A DNA stretch of 18,671 bases from DSXH01 sp037446915 (GCA_037446915.1 JBBIHP010000056.1:1-18671); one strand, 5' to 3'. Counted from the first letter of the stretch, positions 1 through 7,691 are shown. Numbers and translations: made by a program. Notes: a model not told the origin generated them from the sequence alone.

Positions 1-623
1 AAATGCTTAAGTGCATTTGAGTACATCTTAATGGCACTTTCATTTTTGCCGGTCTCATATTCAATTTCGCCTAATTGTTTGTAGCTCCAGCCGGTGAGAT
101 AATCATTGTGAAGTTTTTGTGATAGGTCCACAACCTTTAAATAAGATTCTTTTGCTTTAGAATAATTTTTATTTCTTTTGAAAATCATTCCGCGCAAATC
201 ATACGTATAAGCTTCGCCTTTTAAATCATTTGTTTCAGTGAACACTAAAAGAATTTTGTCGGAGATTTCTAGAGCATCGCTATCTCTATTAGAATTCTCG
301 CAATATTGAGCCAGATAAAAATTACACCAACCAGAGCAGGTTTTGTACTTGAGAGCATCTGCAATTGAAATAGCAATTTTAATTACAGTTTCATTTTCCA
401 TCTGCTTACCGGCAAGGGCAATAACAATAACTGAATCTGCTGTAATTCGTTCTCTGTTTTTTAATGCATAATCTGCAACTCCATTAAAACCACCATTCGC
501 ATATGCAGTAATTGATTCAACGGTAATACTCTTGTTTGCCTGAGCTACAGTATAAGCCGGCATTAATAAGATTAATGCGGCAATTGCAATTAATAGAGAA
601 ATGTAATTTGTCTGTTGATTCAT
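1..623 (-). CDS. TPR-repeat exported protein, 3' end outside the window
   Basis: The reading frame is open from the ATG at 621-623 to the window edge, giving about 207 residues with the C-terminus missing. The N-terminus (MNQQTNYISLLIAIAALILL, then MPAYTVAQ) looks like a signal peptide or membrane anchor with cleavage near AQA. After residue 80 it is helical, with degenerate tetratricopeptide-type units such as GWCNFYLAQYCENSNRDSDA, AYTYDLRGMIFKRNKNYSKA and GWSYKQLGEIEYETGKNESA. These have the alternating small/aromatic pattern and roughly 40-residue spacing of sensor-type TPR proteins. The gene starts 35 bp downstream of the putative anti-sigma gene on the same strand, so it is probably the last known member of the sigma-factor operon. 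TPR arrays mediate protein contacts. Whether the missing part holds a kinase, a LuxR domain or only more TPRs cannot be told. No clear Shine-Dalgarno precedes the start. Confidence 0.75.
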   Translation of the reverse strand, partial: MNQQTNYISLLIAIAALILLMPAYTVAQANKSITVESITAYANGGFNGVADYALKNRERITADSVIVIALAGKQMENETVIKIAISIADALKYKTCSGWCNFYLAQYCENSNRDSDALEISDKILLVFTETNDLKGEAYTYDLRGMIFKRNKNYSKAKESYLKVVDLSQKLHNDYLTGWSYKQLGEIEYETGKNESAIKMYSNALKH

Positions 624-658
624 TTCACACCCAATAACAATCAGAGTGAATTATTACA

Positions 659-1285
659 TCAATTTTTTCTTCCCGAGATAATTTCGAACAATATTTTAAG
701 CGTGTCGCTTCGTTTTAGGTTCTCCTTATTCTCAAACGATTTACGGAACATCTCACCTTCAATTATTTTATTTATTAGCTCCGATGGATTTTCTTTTTTG
801 TTAAGCCCCAGTCCATAACGTATTTCCAGATCATTTATAAGTGATTTAAGGTAAATTGATTTGTTTTTAATTGCCGATGAATCTGCTTTAAACGTCTTTT
901 CATTTGCTAATATATCTTCGGTTCCGTTCTTAAGGGATTTCTGCTCTAAGGAAGATTTAGTTGAATCTGCTTGCGTTAATACCTTGTCGGGTATTCTGGA
1001 ATCTTTAATTGGCAGTACGATAAATATCAAAAGTATTACTGCAGCCATTGAAACAATTGCATATAATTTCAATGGATGATATTCTGAGGCAGAAGTGAAA
1101 ATGTTTTTTATTTTAATTTGCACTGGAATAGGGATAGTAGTCAGGTCTAATTCTTTGCTAAATTTATTATCAAACTTATCCGAGACTTTTTCCTCTGGTA
1201 TATTCCCAAGTTTTTCAATTAAGCCAGAAAATTCTTTCTTCTCAAATTCAGTTTCGGATTTATATTTATTCTTTTTCGATTCCAT
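659..1285 (-). CDS. Single-pass membrane protein, probable anti-sigma factor
   Basis: The 208-residue protein has a charged, probably cytoplasmic N-terminal part (residues 1-70), one strong membrane helix (about 72-92, core AIVSMAAVILLIFIVLP) and a Lys/Glu/Ser-rich C-terminal part of about 115 residues. Its start lies inside the sigma-factor gene with a 20-bp overlap, which suggests translational coupling. A single-pass membrane protein encoded directly behind an ECF sigma factor is the classic anti-sigma arrangement: the N-terminal part binds the sigma factor and the outer part senses the envelope. The HxxxCxxC zinc-binding motif of ZAS-type anti-sigma factors is absent, and I recognise no FecR-like domain. 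The function therefore rests on topology and context, not homology. The C-terminal segment is predicted helical and resembles the Asp/Ser/Lys-rich tail of other unclassified anti-sigma proteins. Confidence 0.65.
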   Translation of the reverse strand: MESKKNKYKSETEFEKKEFSGLIEKLGNIPEEKVSDKFDNKFSKELDLTTIPIPVQIKIKNIFTSASEYHPLKLYAIVSMAAVILLIFIVLPIKDSRIPDKVLTQADSTKSSLEQKSLKNGTEDILANEKTFKADSSAIKNKSIYLKSLINDLEIRYGLGLNKKENPSELINKIIEGEMFRKSFENKENLKRSDTLKILFEIISGRKN

Positions 1286-1832
1286 ATTTAATAAGCTTCA
1301 CTTGAATTTGATTTAATCCTCTTTTGCAGTGAGATTTTAGAGTGTTAATTCTTTTAGATGTTATCCGGGAAATTTCTTTGTAACTGAATCCTTCCAGGTA
1401 TCTAAGCACAATTATTTCTTTGTATTTGGGTTTCAGGGTTTGAATTATTTTGTAGAGTATAGTATTGTAATCCCGACTTTCTATTGATTGATTTAGTGAT
1501 TGTTCGTCGGGCAAAGAATCATCAGGATCGTTATCGTTTGTGTTAGTTGTAAATTTCTCTTTTCTTTTTAATTCGTTAATTGAATAATTTTTTGCGATTG
1601 TATAGATCCATGTCGAGAATTGATACGAGGGTTTATATTTATACTTATAAGAGTAAACCTTGATAAAAGTTTTCTGAACAATATCTTCGGAATCATCTTT
1701 GTTGTGTAGATATCCCCGCAGTACAAAATTTAAAATTCTGTTCTTGTACCTGTTGAAAATAATCATAAACGAATCCATGGAACAATTTGAAAATTCTAAC
1801 ATCAGTTCATTATCACTTTTATCAAGGTTCAT
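1266..1832 (-). CDS. ECF-family RNA polymerase sigma factor
   Basis: The 188-residue protein has the two-domain layout and length of extracytoplasmic-function sigma-70 factors. Sigma-2 spans about residues 20-90, with the region 2.2-type DSEDIVQKTFIKVY helix and the region 2.3/2.4 segment FSTWIYTIAKNYSINELKR. An acidic linker (about 95-115, rich in Asp and Asn) leads to sigma-4 (about 123-178), with LKPKYKEIIVLRYLEGFSYK followed by the recognition helix around RINTLKSHCKRGL. It directs core polymerase to a dedicated promoter set. It is followed by an overlapping membrane gene likely to hold it inactive until a signal arrives. The repeat lipoprotein 42 bp upstream could be a sensor or a target. 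The start is the ATG at 1830-1832; no good ribosome site is visible, which is common in this lineage. Confidence 0.93.
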   Translation of the reverse strand: MNLDKSDNELMLEFSNCSMDSFMIIFNRYKNRILNFVLRGYLHNKDDSEDIVQKTFIKVYSYKYKYKPSYQFSTWIYTIAKNYSINELKRKEKFTTNTNDNDPDDSLPDEQSLNQSIESRDYNTILYKIIQTLKPKYKEIIVLRYLEGFSYKEISRITSKRINTLKSHCKRGLNQIQVKLIKYGIEKE

Positions 1833-1874
1833 GTTTTACACAGTTGAAAAAATTAATACGTTTCAAAACAGAAA

Positions 1875-3176
1875 TTATTTTCTGTGAATTTCTTTTGTTA
1901 TAGAGTTTTCTCCGTTTTTAGCATATACAGAAACAAGATTGTTATCGTTGTCAAATGTAAATTCTATCCATGGGTATGGGCCATAAACCTTATCGATATA
2001 CTTAAGATAAGTGCCGGTTTTATCATAATAGGAATAAGCGAATCGATTTCCATCGGACGAGAATATTGGTGTGGTGCAGTCTTCGAAAGGACCTGATTTC
2101 TCTTTGTCAACCATAATATAATGCGAGTCGTTCTCAATATACTGCCAGGCAATTCGCTTTCCAGACTCAGAGAAGTTGGGATAGAAAACATCCTGAACCG
2201 GTCCAATAGTGAGATCATTGACCTGTGCAAATAACTGATTATTATTTTTATATCTTATACCGATTATTGATCCGTCACCTGAAAGTGCAACATCATCAAC
2301 CTCATCAAATGGTCCGAAAGTCTGCTCGTTCTTTTGAACAAATTGTTTTTTGTTTTTACTGTAAATAAAAGAATAAGTGAGTCCATCGTTCGAAATATGA
2401 CTGCGTGATACCTTCTCAAACGGTCCCAAGGTCTTGTCATCAACTTGAATATAAGATTGACCGGTTTTTGCAAACTCGTACATATAATGTTTTCCGTTAT
2501 CGGATAGAAGCAATCCGAATGAATACTCGTAAGGTCCGAATGTACGGTCGCCGACTTTAATTATTGATTTCTTGTTCTCTTTTAGAATATAAGCGAGAGT
2601 TGTTTCGTCATTAGAAACGCACGGGAAAACATCACTTTTGAACGGACCAACTGTTTTCTCATTCCATTGAATGAAATATTCCACTCCTTTGGCATACCAG
2701 AAATAATAATTAGAACTGTTGGGAATAAAATTTACTATGTAGCTGCTTCCATCGCAGGGACCGTAAATTTTTTCATTCACCTGAACATATTTATCCTCTT
2801 CGTTTTTATAATAAACAACACCGAAGGATTTTGAATCGTCGGAAAACAGAACTTTTCCAGAATTTGAAAATGGTCCGTAAATCTTTTCGTCAACACGAAA
2901 GTATTCACGCCCATTTTCTTCATATTGCACTACATATCGGGATCCATCAGAACTGAGGGTAAAGAGGTTAATTGTCTCAAAGGGTCCGATTGTTTGATCA
3001 TTAAACTGTAAAAATTCTTTACCATCCTTTTCATACTTAAATGCAATTGATGAACCGTAGGAAGATAATGTGGGTTGTGTAAATTCAACTCCCGACTCAA
3101 TTTGAAATTTCTTTGTTTCAATTTGGTTCTCCGTACAAGCAGTTAGAATCAGCATTATAATTAATAATCGCTTCAT
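1875..3176 (-). CDS. Lipoprotein of ten 37-residue GP-motif repeats (propeller-like)
   Basis: The 433-residue protein starts with a lipoprotein signal (MKRLLIIMLILTAC, lipid-anchored Cys at residue 14). The rest is a regular tandem repeat. The motif (T/Y)xGP(F/Y) occurs ten times at residues 64, 101, 139, 177, 214, 251, 288, 325, 362 and 399, a spacing of 37 or 38 each time. Each unit has the form S-x-DG, a hydrophobic strand, an NGK-like turn, YxQVNxKT, then GPF. This resembles PD40/TolB-type beta-propeller blades, but the GP end-motif is distinctive and I do not recognise the family. A shortened unit follows the tenth GP, as if closing the ring. The GTG at 3182 is in frame, but the ATG at 3174-3176 has an AGTGAGG site seven bases upstream and is preferred. 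It is probably co-transcribed with the ECF sigma gene 42 bp downstream, which suggests an envelope sensor or scaffold. Confidence 0.8.
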   Translation of the reverse strand: MKRLLIIMLILTACTENQIETKKFQIESGVEFTQPTLSSYGSSIAFKYEKDGKEFLQFNDQTIGPFETINLFTLSSDGSRYVVQYEENGREYFRVDEKIYGPFSNSGKVLFSDDSKSFGVVYYKNEEDKYVQVNEKIYGPCDGSSYIVNFIPNSSNYYFWYAKGVEYFIQWNEKTVGPFKSDVFPCVSNDETTLAYILKENKKSIIKVGDRTFGPYEYSFGLLLSDNGKHYMYEFAKTGQSYIQVDDKTLGPFEKVSRSHISNDGLTYSFIYSKNKKQFVQKNEQTFGPFDEVDDVALSGDGSIIGIRYKNNNQLFAQVNDLTIGPVQDVFYPNFSESGKRIAWQYIENDSHYIMVDKEKSGPFEDCTTPIFSSDGNRFAYSYYDKTGTYLKYIDKVYGPYPWIEFTFDNDNNLVSVYAKNGENSITKEIHRK

Positions 3177-3183
3177 AATCACG

Positions 3184-3190
3184 CCTCACT
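3184..3190 (-). promoter_or_regulatory. Ribosome binding site that sets the lipoprotein start
   Basis: On the minus strand the sequence reads AGTGAGG followed by seven bases and then ATG at 3176. This spacing is good for the ATG. It leaves only one base before the alternative GTG at 3182, so the shorter N-terminus is preferred. Confidence 0.6.
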
Positions 3191-3241
3191 TTTTCTTAAT
3201 TGATTTAACTTAATAATTGTCTGTATGTATTATTACCGGGT

Positions 3242-3931
3242 TCAATTTATATCCGGTCTCATGTCATAAAGTAGTTTTACAAAAATTCCGAATTCGGATT
3301 CATTAAATGCTTCGTCAGTAATTCTAATCCGTGGTCCGGAAAACAGTGTAACGCCGGGAATCGTATTATCAGCATAACCTCCAAGCATAATATTTACAAT
3401 TCTCCTGTTCAGCTTTTTAAAAACATTTATGCCGGTAATCTGTCTTTTATCTATTCGTGCGGGAATCATTTCTTTTCCGTAATAAACGGTAAAGCTGCTT
3501 ATATCCATTTCAATCATGTGAATTCCTTTGTTCAGCCATATACTGTAATCAATTGTCAGGTATAAAAAGAGAATAAAAATGCATACGATAAAAAGGAAAG
3601 GACTATAGATTAATCTTACAACAAGCAAGAAAGAAATAAGAAATGTTCCACCAATCATTGCTGCAATATTGACAACAAGCTGATAGGTTCTGGAGCCGAT
3701 CATTCTAAATGTAGAATCTTTATTGGAAATATTTTTAGATAGAAGTTCTTCCCAGTTTTCTGCTTCTTCAAAAGTTACTGTATAAGTTTCAGGTGAGTAG
3801 CGGGTTTTAAATTGTTCCTTGAGTTGGTAAGCAAGCTGTGCAATGCTTCCACTTAGAGCTTTCATCCCCGGCAATTCTGCTTTATCAACAATAGTTCCTG
3901 TTGAAATTTCTTTTACTACAACGAAGTACAT
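3242..3931 (-). CDS. Two-helix membrane protein of unknown function
   Basis: I do not recognise this 229-residue protein. The N-terminal 80 residues are soluble and begin MYFVVVKEISTGTIVDKAEL. Two close membrane helices follow, about 83-105 and 109-130, joined by a very short loop (RLIYSP), so they form a hairpin with both ends on the same side. The C-terminal 95 residues are beta-rich (FTVYYGKEMIPARI, ITGINVFKK, PGVTLFSGPRIRI) and end in a helix (EFGIFVKLLYDM). This order of strands then a final helix, after a helical hairpin, resembles bacterial PH-like domain membrane proteins, but the likeness is only by eye. It lies 65 bp upstream of the repeat lipoprotein on the same strand and is probably the first gene of the sigma-factor cluster. 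Confidence 0.7.
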   Translation of the reverse strand: MYFVVVKEISTGTIVDKAELPGMKALSGSIAQLAYQLKEQFKTRYSPETYTVTFEEAENWEELLSKNISNKDSTFRMIGSRTYQLVVNIAAMIGGTFLISFLLVVRLIYSPFLFIVCIFILFLYLTIDYSIWLNKGIHMIEMDISSFTVYYGKEMIPARIDKRQITGINVFKKLNRRIVNIMLGGYADNTIPGVTLFSGPRIRITDEAFNESEFGIFVKLLYDMRPDIN

Positions 3932-4460
3932 ATTTATCCCGATTAACTGACAATTATAATCGCTTGAGATAACTATAAATCAGCAAAGATCCTTCACGAG
4001 CAAACAGAAAAAGAGTTTTTAATTTTATAATAGTTGTAGATATTGTTTTGGGATAGTGGAATCTGGATCGGCTTATTAGGTCAGTTGTTATTGATGGGCC
4101 AAAGGAAAAAGTCATTTTACCAAAATGGCGTAATGACATATATTCATTTGAAATTAAGAAACCCTCTCAAGAAAAGGAGAATACCTATTAGCTAACTATT
4201 TTCAGTTGAAAAAATTGTGAAGAGTATTTCCCTATAGCCGTATGAAACTTAGTAAACGGAATTATTTTTATCAATAATTCTTTTTTCTTTAAGTCATCGG
4301 GAAATTAAGAAGATTTAAAAATTGATTTATTGGATTTGTTCATACTTTCAGACAAGAAGGAATCTTATTATGAAAAAAAGTGATATCTTTTTCATTGGAA
4401 ATTAAACCGCCAACTCTTTAGGTTCGGGTTGGTATTTATTACAATTTCAGAGGAAATATT
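3932..4460. other. 529-bp intergenic region between divergent genes
   Basis: This is the only gene-free stretch longer than 300 bp. It must hold the promoters for the minus-strand cluster and for the plus-strand TPR gene, but I find no clean promoter match for either. It is very AT-rich. Visible items are a small AT hairpin at 4113-4127 inside a wider GTCATT/AATGAC inverted pair (4111-4137), and an 11-codon reading frame at 4370-4405 behind an AAGGA sequence. A 61-codon minus-strand frame (3954-4139) has no ribosome site or protein-like features and is not accepted. Confidence 0.6.
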
Positions 4461-5609
4461 TTGAAAACCGGTTATTTATTGAAATTCTTTCTTCTAAATA
4501 TATCTATCTGCTATTCCCAAAACTACGATTGGGTCAAACATGATTCTCTTGTAAAAGCCGGCATTAACCAAATTTACAGTATTGAGTTTGATAAGGCGGA
4601 AAAAACATTCGATATAATTGTAAAAGAATACCCGACGCATCCTTCCGGAAAATTTTTTAAAGCTATGACAACATGGTGGCGGATTCTTCTGGATCTTGAT
4701 GATGAAAGTATGGATGATAAATTCTATGATCAGCTTGAAGAGGTAATTGATTTGTGCGACGATATACTCGATAAGAACGAGAGAAATGTTGATGCAATGT
4801 TTTTCAAAGGCGGATCACTCGGGTTTAGAGGACAGCTTCTTGCAATACGCGAAAGCTGGTTCAAAGCTGCTCTCGATGGAAAAGATGGCTTAAATATGGT
4901 GTTCAAATCTTATGAAGTAGATCCTAAAAATGTAGATGTTCAACTTGGATTTGGTATTTATCACTATTATGCTGATGTAATTCCCAAAAAGTACCCGGTA
5001 GTAAAACCATTTATGATTTTCTTCCCGAAAGGTGATAAAGAAAAAGGTCTTAAAGAACTTGAATACGTTGCATTAAATGGTAGATATACATTAATTGAAT
5101 CCCGCCACTTTTTGCAGAAACTTCATTTCCAGTTCGAAGAAAACATGGAAGAATCCCGCCGATGGGGCAAAGCATTACTCAGAGATTTTCCTAACAATCC
5201 GAATTTTCAGAAATACTACGGGCTTACTTACGTAAAAGAAAATAATTATCCCGAAGCGGTTAAAATTTTCAGAGATATTTTTAATAAAGCAGAAAAGGGT
5301 TTACCCGGTTATAATAAACGTTATAAAAGGGAAGCAACTTATTATATCGGACAGGAATTTAAGAACCGCGGTGTTGCTGATTCCTCTGCATATTATTTTG
5401 AAATTTCAGAAAAGCTTTCGAGAGAACTTGACAAAGGGAAAGAATCAGGATTCTTAATTAATACAGTCCTATATCTCGGTCAGTTGTATGATATGCTCGG
5501 TCAACGTGATAAGGCAATTAAATATTATAACGAAGTGCTGAAGTTGAAAGAGAGAAACAATTCACACGCACTTGCTAAACAATATTTAAAAACACCTTAT
5601 AGAAGATAA
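4461..5609 (+). CDS. Exported tetratricopeptide-repeat protein
   Basis: The 382-residue protein begins with a signal peptide (MKTGYLLKFFLLNISICYSQ, cleavage near SQ). It then consists of helical hairpins. TPR-like units are clear at the ends (GINQIYSIEFDKAEKTFDII; YYGLTYVKENNYPEAVKIF; YLGQLYDMLGQRDKAIKYY). The middle carries a more specific block: a GGSLGFRGQL motif, DGKDGLNM, GFGIYHYYADVIP and a GDKEKGLKELE segment. This block reminds me of the Iml2/TTC39-like TPR proteins found in Bacteroidota and Acidobacteriota, but that is from memory. The start is TTG at 4461 with AGGA eight bases upstream; no ATG would keep the signal peptide. It stands alone on its strand and converges on the porQ-like gene. 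A periplasmic or surface scaffold role is inferred; there is no catalytic motif. Confidence 0.82.
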   Translation: MKTGYLLKFFLLNISICYSQNYDWVKHDSLVKAGINQIYSIEFDKAEKTFDIIVKEYPTHPSGKFFKAMTTWWRILLDLDDESMDDKFYDQLEEVIDLCDDILDKNERNVDAMFFKGGSLGFRGQLLAIRESWFKAALDGKDGLNMVFKSYEVDPKNVDVQLGFGIYHYYADVIPKKYPVVKPFMIFFPKGDKEKGLKELEYVALNGRYTLIESRHFLQKLHFQFEENMEESRRWGKALLRDFPNNPNFQKYYGLTYVKENNYPEAVKIFRDIFNKAEKGLPGYNKRYKREATYYIGQEFKNRGVADSSAYYFEISEKLSRELDKGKESGFLINTVLYLGQLYDMLGQRDKAIKYYNEVLKLKERNNSHALAKQYLKTPYRR

Positions 5610-5636
5610 TTGAGAATTGAAAATTGCGGATTGAGA
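5609..5636. repeat. Four tandem ATTGNRR heptanucleotides
   Basis: Directly after the stop codon of the TPR gene, sharing its last A, four 7-base units follow in perfect phase: ATTGAGA, ATTGAAA, ATTGCGG, ATTGAGA. They are followed by a short T-run. They lie in the 94-bp gap between two converging genes. The array is short and its role is unknown. Confidence 0.6.
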
Positions 5637-5703
5637 TTTTTCTTCACTTGAAAACTAATCATTCTAAACAGCACACTAAAAATTATAGATTATAAAATGT
5701 TCA

Positions 5704-6627
5704 TTATAAATTAGTAGAAATTCCGAACCTGTGAATAGAACCGATATATCCGAGTGAAGAGAATGCATAATCAACTACATATGAACTGACATTAAATCCT
5801 AATCCAAGACTAAATCCAGCCAGACCGGCAGTTGTACCTATTTTAAGTTCTTTCCGTTTTTCATTATCATAACCGAATCTTAATCGAAAACTTGGACCCA
5901 ATTTAAATTCTCCACCCAATGTAATCTGTTTAAATCGATCTATAAAATTTTCCTGCTTCTCGTTTAATTTGTTGAATGACCAGAAAAACCGGAACGGTAA
6001 ATTTTCAAGCTGTTTGGAAAAACCGAATCTCATATCGAGCGGTAATTCTTCTTTGGTATCAATGTATGAAGTAAGTTGACTGCCAAGATTCAAAACTGAA
6101 AATCCGAAATTCCATTTTGAATCAGGAATTTCATAATGTAATCCCAGGTCCACACCTAAAGCCGTTGAAGAATAATTTTCGATACCAGAATAAATGAATT
6201 TAACGTTTGCTCCGTAATAGAAATTTTGATCTAATCTATTCCCATAACCGATAATAAATGCGATATCTCCTGCGCCAAAATTTCCATATTTAGTTCCGTT
6301 GGCATCGGCTTTGGTAAATTCACCGTAGTTAATATACTTAACTGCTGCGCTAAACCGTCCTATACTTTCAAACTCTCTGGAATAGACTAAAGATGCTGAA
6401 TTTATATCCATTAAATGTTTTAGAAATGAAAATGAAATTGGAGAATTATTCAGAAAATTCATTCCGGCCGGATTGTAGAATACTACATTCGGATCATCAT
6501 TATTAGATACAAAACTTCCTGCTAATGCGGCGGCTCTTGGACTCGTATCGAGGTTTAAAAATTTATATATGCTCTGGGAATAAGTAGATGTTGATAAAAT
6601 TAATAGAATGAGCCAGAATTTTTTCAT
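5704..6627 (-). CDS. porQ: PorV/PorQ-family outer-membrane beta-barrel, PorQ-like
   Basis: The 307-residue protein has a signal peptide (MKKFWLILLILSTSTYSQ) followed by the family's opening block: FLNLDTSPRAAALAGSFVSN, then DDPNVVFYNPAGM. The rest alternates amphipathic strands with short turns (IAFIIGYGNRLDQNFYYGAN, SSTALGVDLGLHYEI, LPLDMRFGFSKQL, GPSFRLRFGYDNEKRKELK, GLAGFSLGLGFNVSS, VVDYAFSSLG), as in FadL-like barrels, and ends in a typical terminal strand. The start block, the LPFRFFWSFNKL region and the RKELK turn look more like PorQ than PorV. In Porphyromonas gingivalis PorQ works with PorZ in the attachment complex that anchors type IX secretion cargo at the surface. The general family is confident; the PorQ label is less so. 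The gene diverges from htpX across a 180-bp gap. Confidence 0.8.
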   Translation of the reverse strand: MKKFWLILLILSTSTYSQSIYKFLNLDTSPRAAALAGSFVSNNDDPNVVFYNPAGMNFLNNSPISFSFLKHLMDINSASLVYSREFESIGRFSAAVKYINYGEFTKADANGTKYGNFGAGDIAFIIGYGNRLDQNFYYGANVKFIYSGIENYSSTALGVDLGLHYEIPDSKWNFGFSVLNLGSQLTSYIDTKEELPLDMRFGFSKQLENLPFRFFWSFNKLNEKQENFIDRFKQITLGGEFKLGPSFRLRFGYDNEKRKELKIGTTAGLAGFSLGLGFNVSSYVVDYAFSSLGYIGSIHRFGISTNL

Positions 6628-6797
6628 ATTTCTTCCAAATTGACGTTCGATTTTAAAGATTATTAATTATAAAGGCAAGGTAGTCTTTAATGACGCAGTG
6701 AACTTAATCGACGGCTCAATCTTATTAAAGGAACATTTCTAAATTGAAATCTGTTAGAATTAGCAAACTTTAGATAAATTTCGATTATAAAAATAAC

Positions 6798-6802
6798 AGG
6801 AG
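6798..6802 (+). promoter_or_regulatory. Ribosome binding site of htpX
   Basis: AGGAG lies five bases before the ATG at 6808. It is one of the strongest Shine-Dalgarno matches in the window. Confidence 0.7.
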
Positions 6803-6807
6803 TTACA

Positions 6808-7662
6808 ATGAACGGATTTAAAACCGTAATATTAATGACACTTATGATGGTGCTCTTTCTGTTTGTCGGAAATCTGCTTGGCGGACAGCAAGGGATGATG
6901 ATGGCGTTTATATTTTCCCTTGCAATGAATTTTGGTGCTTACTGGTTTTCCGATAAAATTGTTCTTACTATGTACCGCGCGCATCAGGTTACAAGAGAAG
7001 AACAGCCGCAATTGTATGATATGGTTGAACGGCTTGCATCCAGAGCTGAATTACCGATGCCTAGAGTATATATTATGGAAAATCCTACACCCAATGCATT
7101 TGCAACGGGACGTAATCCGCAAAACGGCGCAGTAGCTGTAACAACAGGAATTATGAAAATTCTGAATAAAGAAGAATTGGAAGGAGTGATTGCACACGAA
7201 TTATCTCATATAAAGAATCGCGATATTCTTGTAAGTACAATTGCCGCAACTCTTGTTGGAACGATTACATTTATTGCACGGATGGCCGGTTATGCTGCAA
7301 TGTTTGGCGGCAGTAGTAGGGATAACGACAGAGGTGGTAATGCATTTTACGAACTGGCACTATTAATTATTGCACCAATTGCTGCGGTTCTTATTCAACT
7401 TGCAATTTCACGTTCGCGTGAATATATGGCCGATGAAGGAGGCGCTCAAATTTCGGGTAAGCCGATGGGTCTTGCAAATGCACTTAATAAACTTAATCAG
7501 GCAAATAAAATGTTGCCGATGGCCCATGCCGGAGCATCTTCTGCTCATATGTTTATTGTTAATCCGCTTAGCGGTAAATCGATGATGAAATTGTTTTCTA
7601 CACATCCGCCAATTGAAGAGAGAATTGAGAGATTGAAAGAAATTGCTGCCGGAAGAAGATAA
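6808..7662 (+). CDS. htpX: HtpX, membrane-bound M48 zinc metalloprotease
   Basis: The 284-residue protein matches the usual HtpX length. Two N-terminal membrane helices (about 5-24 and 30-48) precede a cytoplasmic catalytic part with the zinc motif HELSH at residues 130-134 (His130, Glu131, His134). Hydrophobic segments at about 140-165 and 182-200 follow, then the third-ligand motif SREYMAD (Glu205). The conserved stretch PTPNAFATGRNP and the end motif STHPPIEERIERL are typical of the family. HtpX degrades damaged or misassembled inner-membrane proteins, overlapping with FtsH. The ATG at 6808 has AGGAG five bases upstream. It is a single-gene unit: divergent from porQ on the left and closed by a strong hairpin on the right. 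No heat-shock promoter could be assigned. All catalytic residues are present, so it should be active. Confidence 0.97.
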   Translation: MNGFKTVILMTLMMVLFLFVGNLLGGQQGMMMAFIFSLAMNFGAYWFSDKIVLTMYRAHQVTREEQPQLYDMVERLASRAELPMPRVYIMENPTPNAFATGRNPQNGAVAVTTGIMKILNKEELEGVIAHELSHIKNRDILVSTIAATLVGTITFIARMAGYAAMFGGSSRDNDRGGNAFYELALLIIAPIAAVLIQLAISRSREYMADEGGAQISGKPMGLANALNKLNQANKMLPMAHAGASSAHMFIVNPLSGKSMMKLFSTHPPIEERIERLKEIAAGRR

Positions 7663-7691
7663 ATCTATTTCTATATTATTCATAACATTTG

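Noticed and set aside
1095..1316. Plus-strand frames over the anti-sigma gene (also 615-818 and 861-1079)
   Set aside because: Shadows of the minus-strand gene, which has a membrane helix and an operon position.
3177..3182. GTG start for the repeat lipoprotein
   Set aside because: The AGTGAGG site would be one base away from it, whereas the ATG six bases further has proper spacing and a normal lipoprotein signal.
3954..4139. 61-codon minus-strand reading frame in the large gap
   Set aside because: No ribosome site, no recognisable features and low-complexity composition. It is upstream of the membrane protein gene and probably leader or promoter DNA.
7408..7683. 91-codon minus-strand frame over htpX
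   Set aside because: Antisense shadow of a gene with all catalytic motifs intact.
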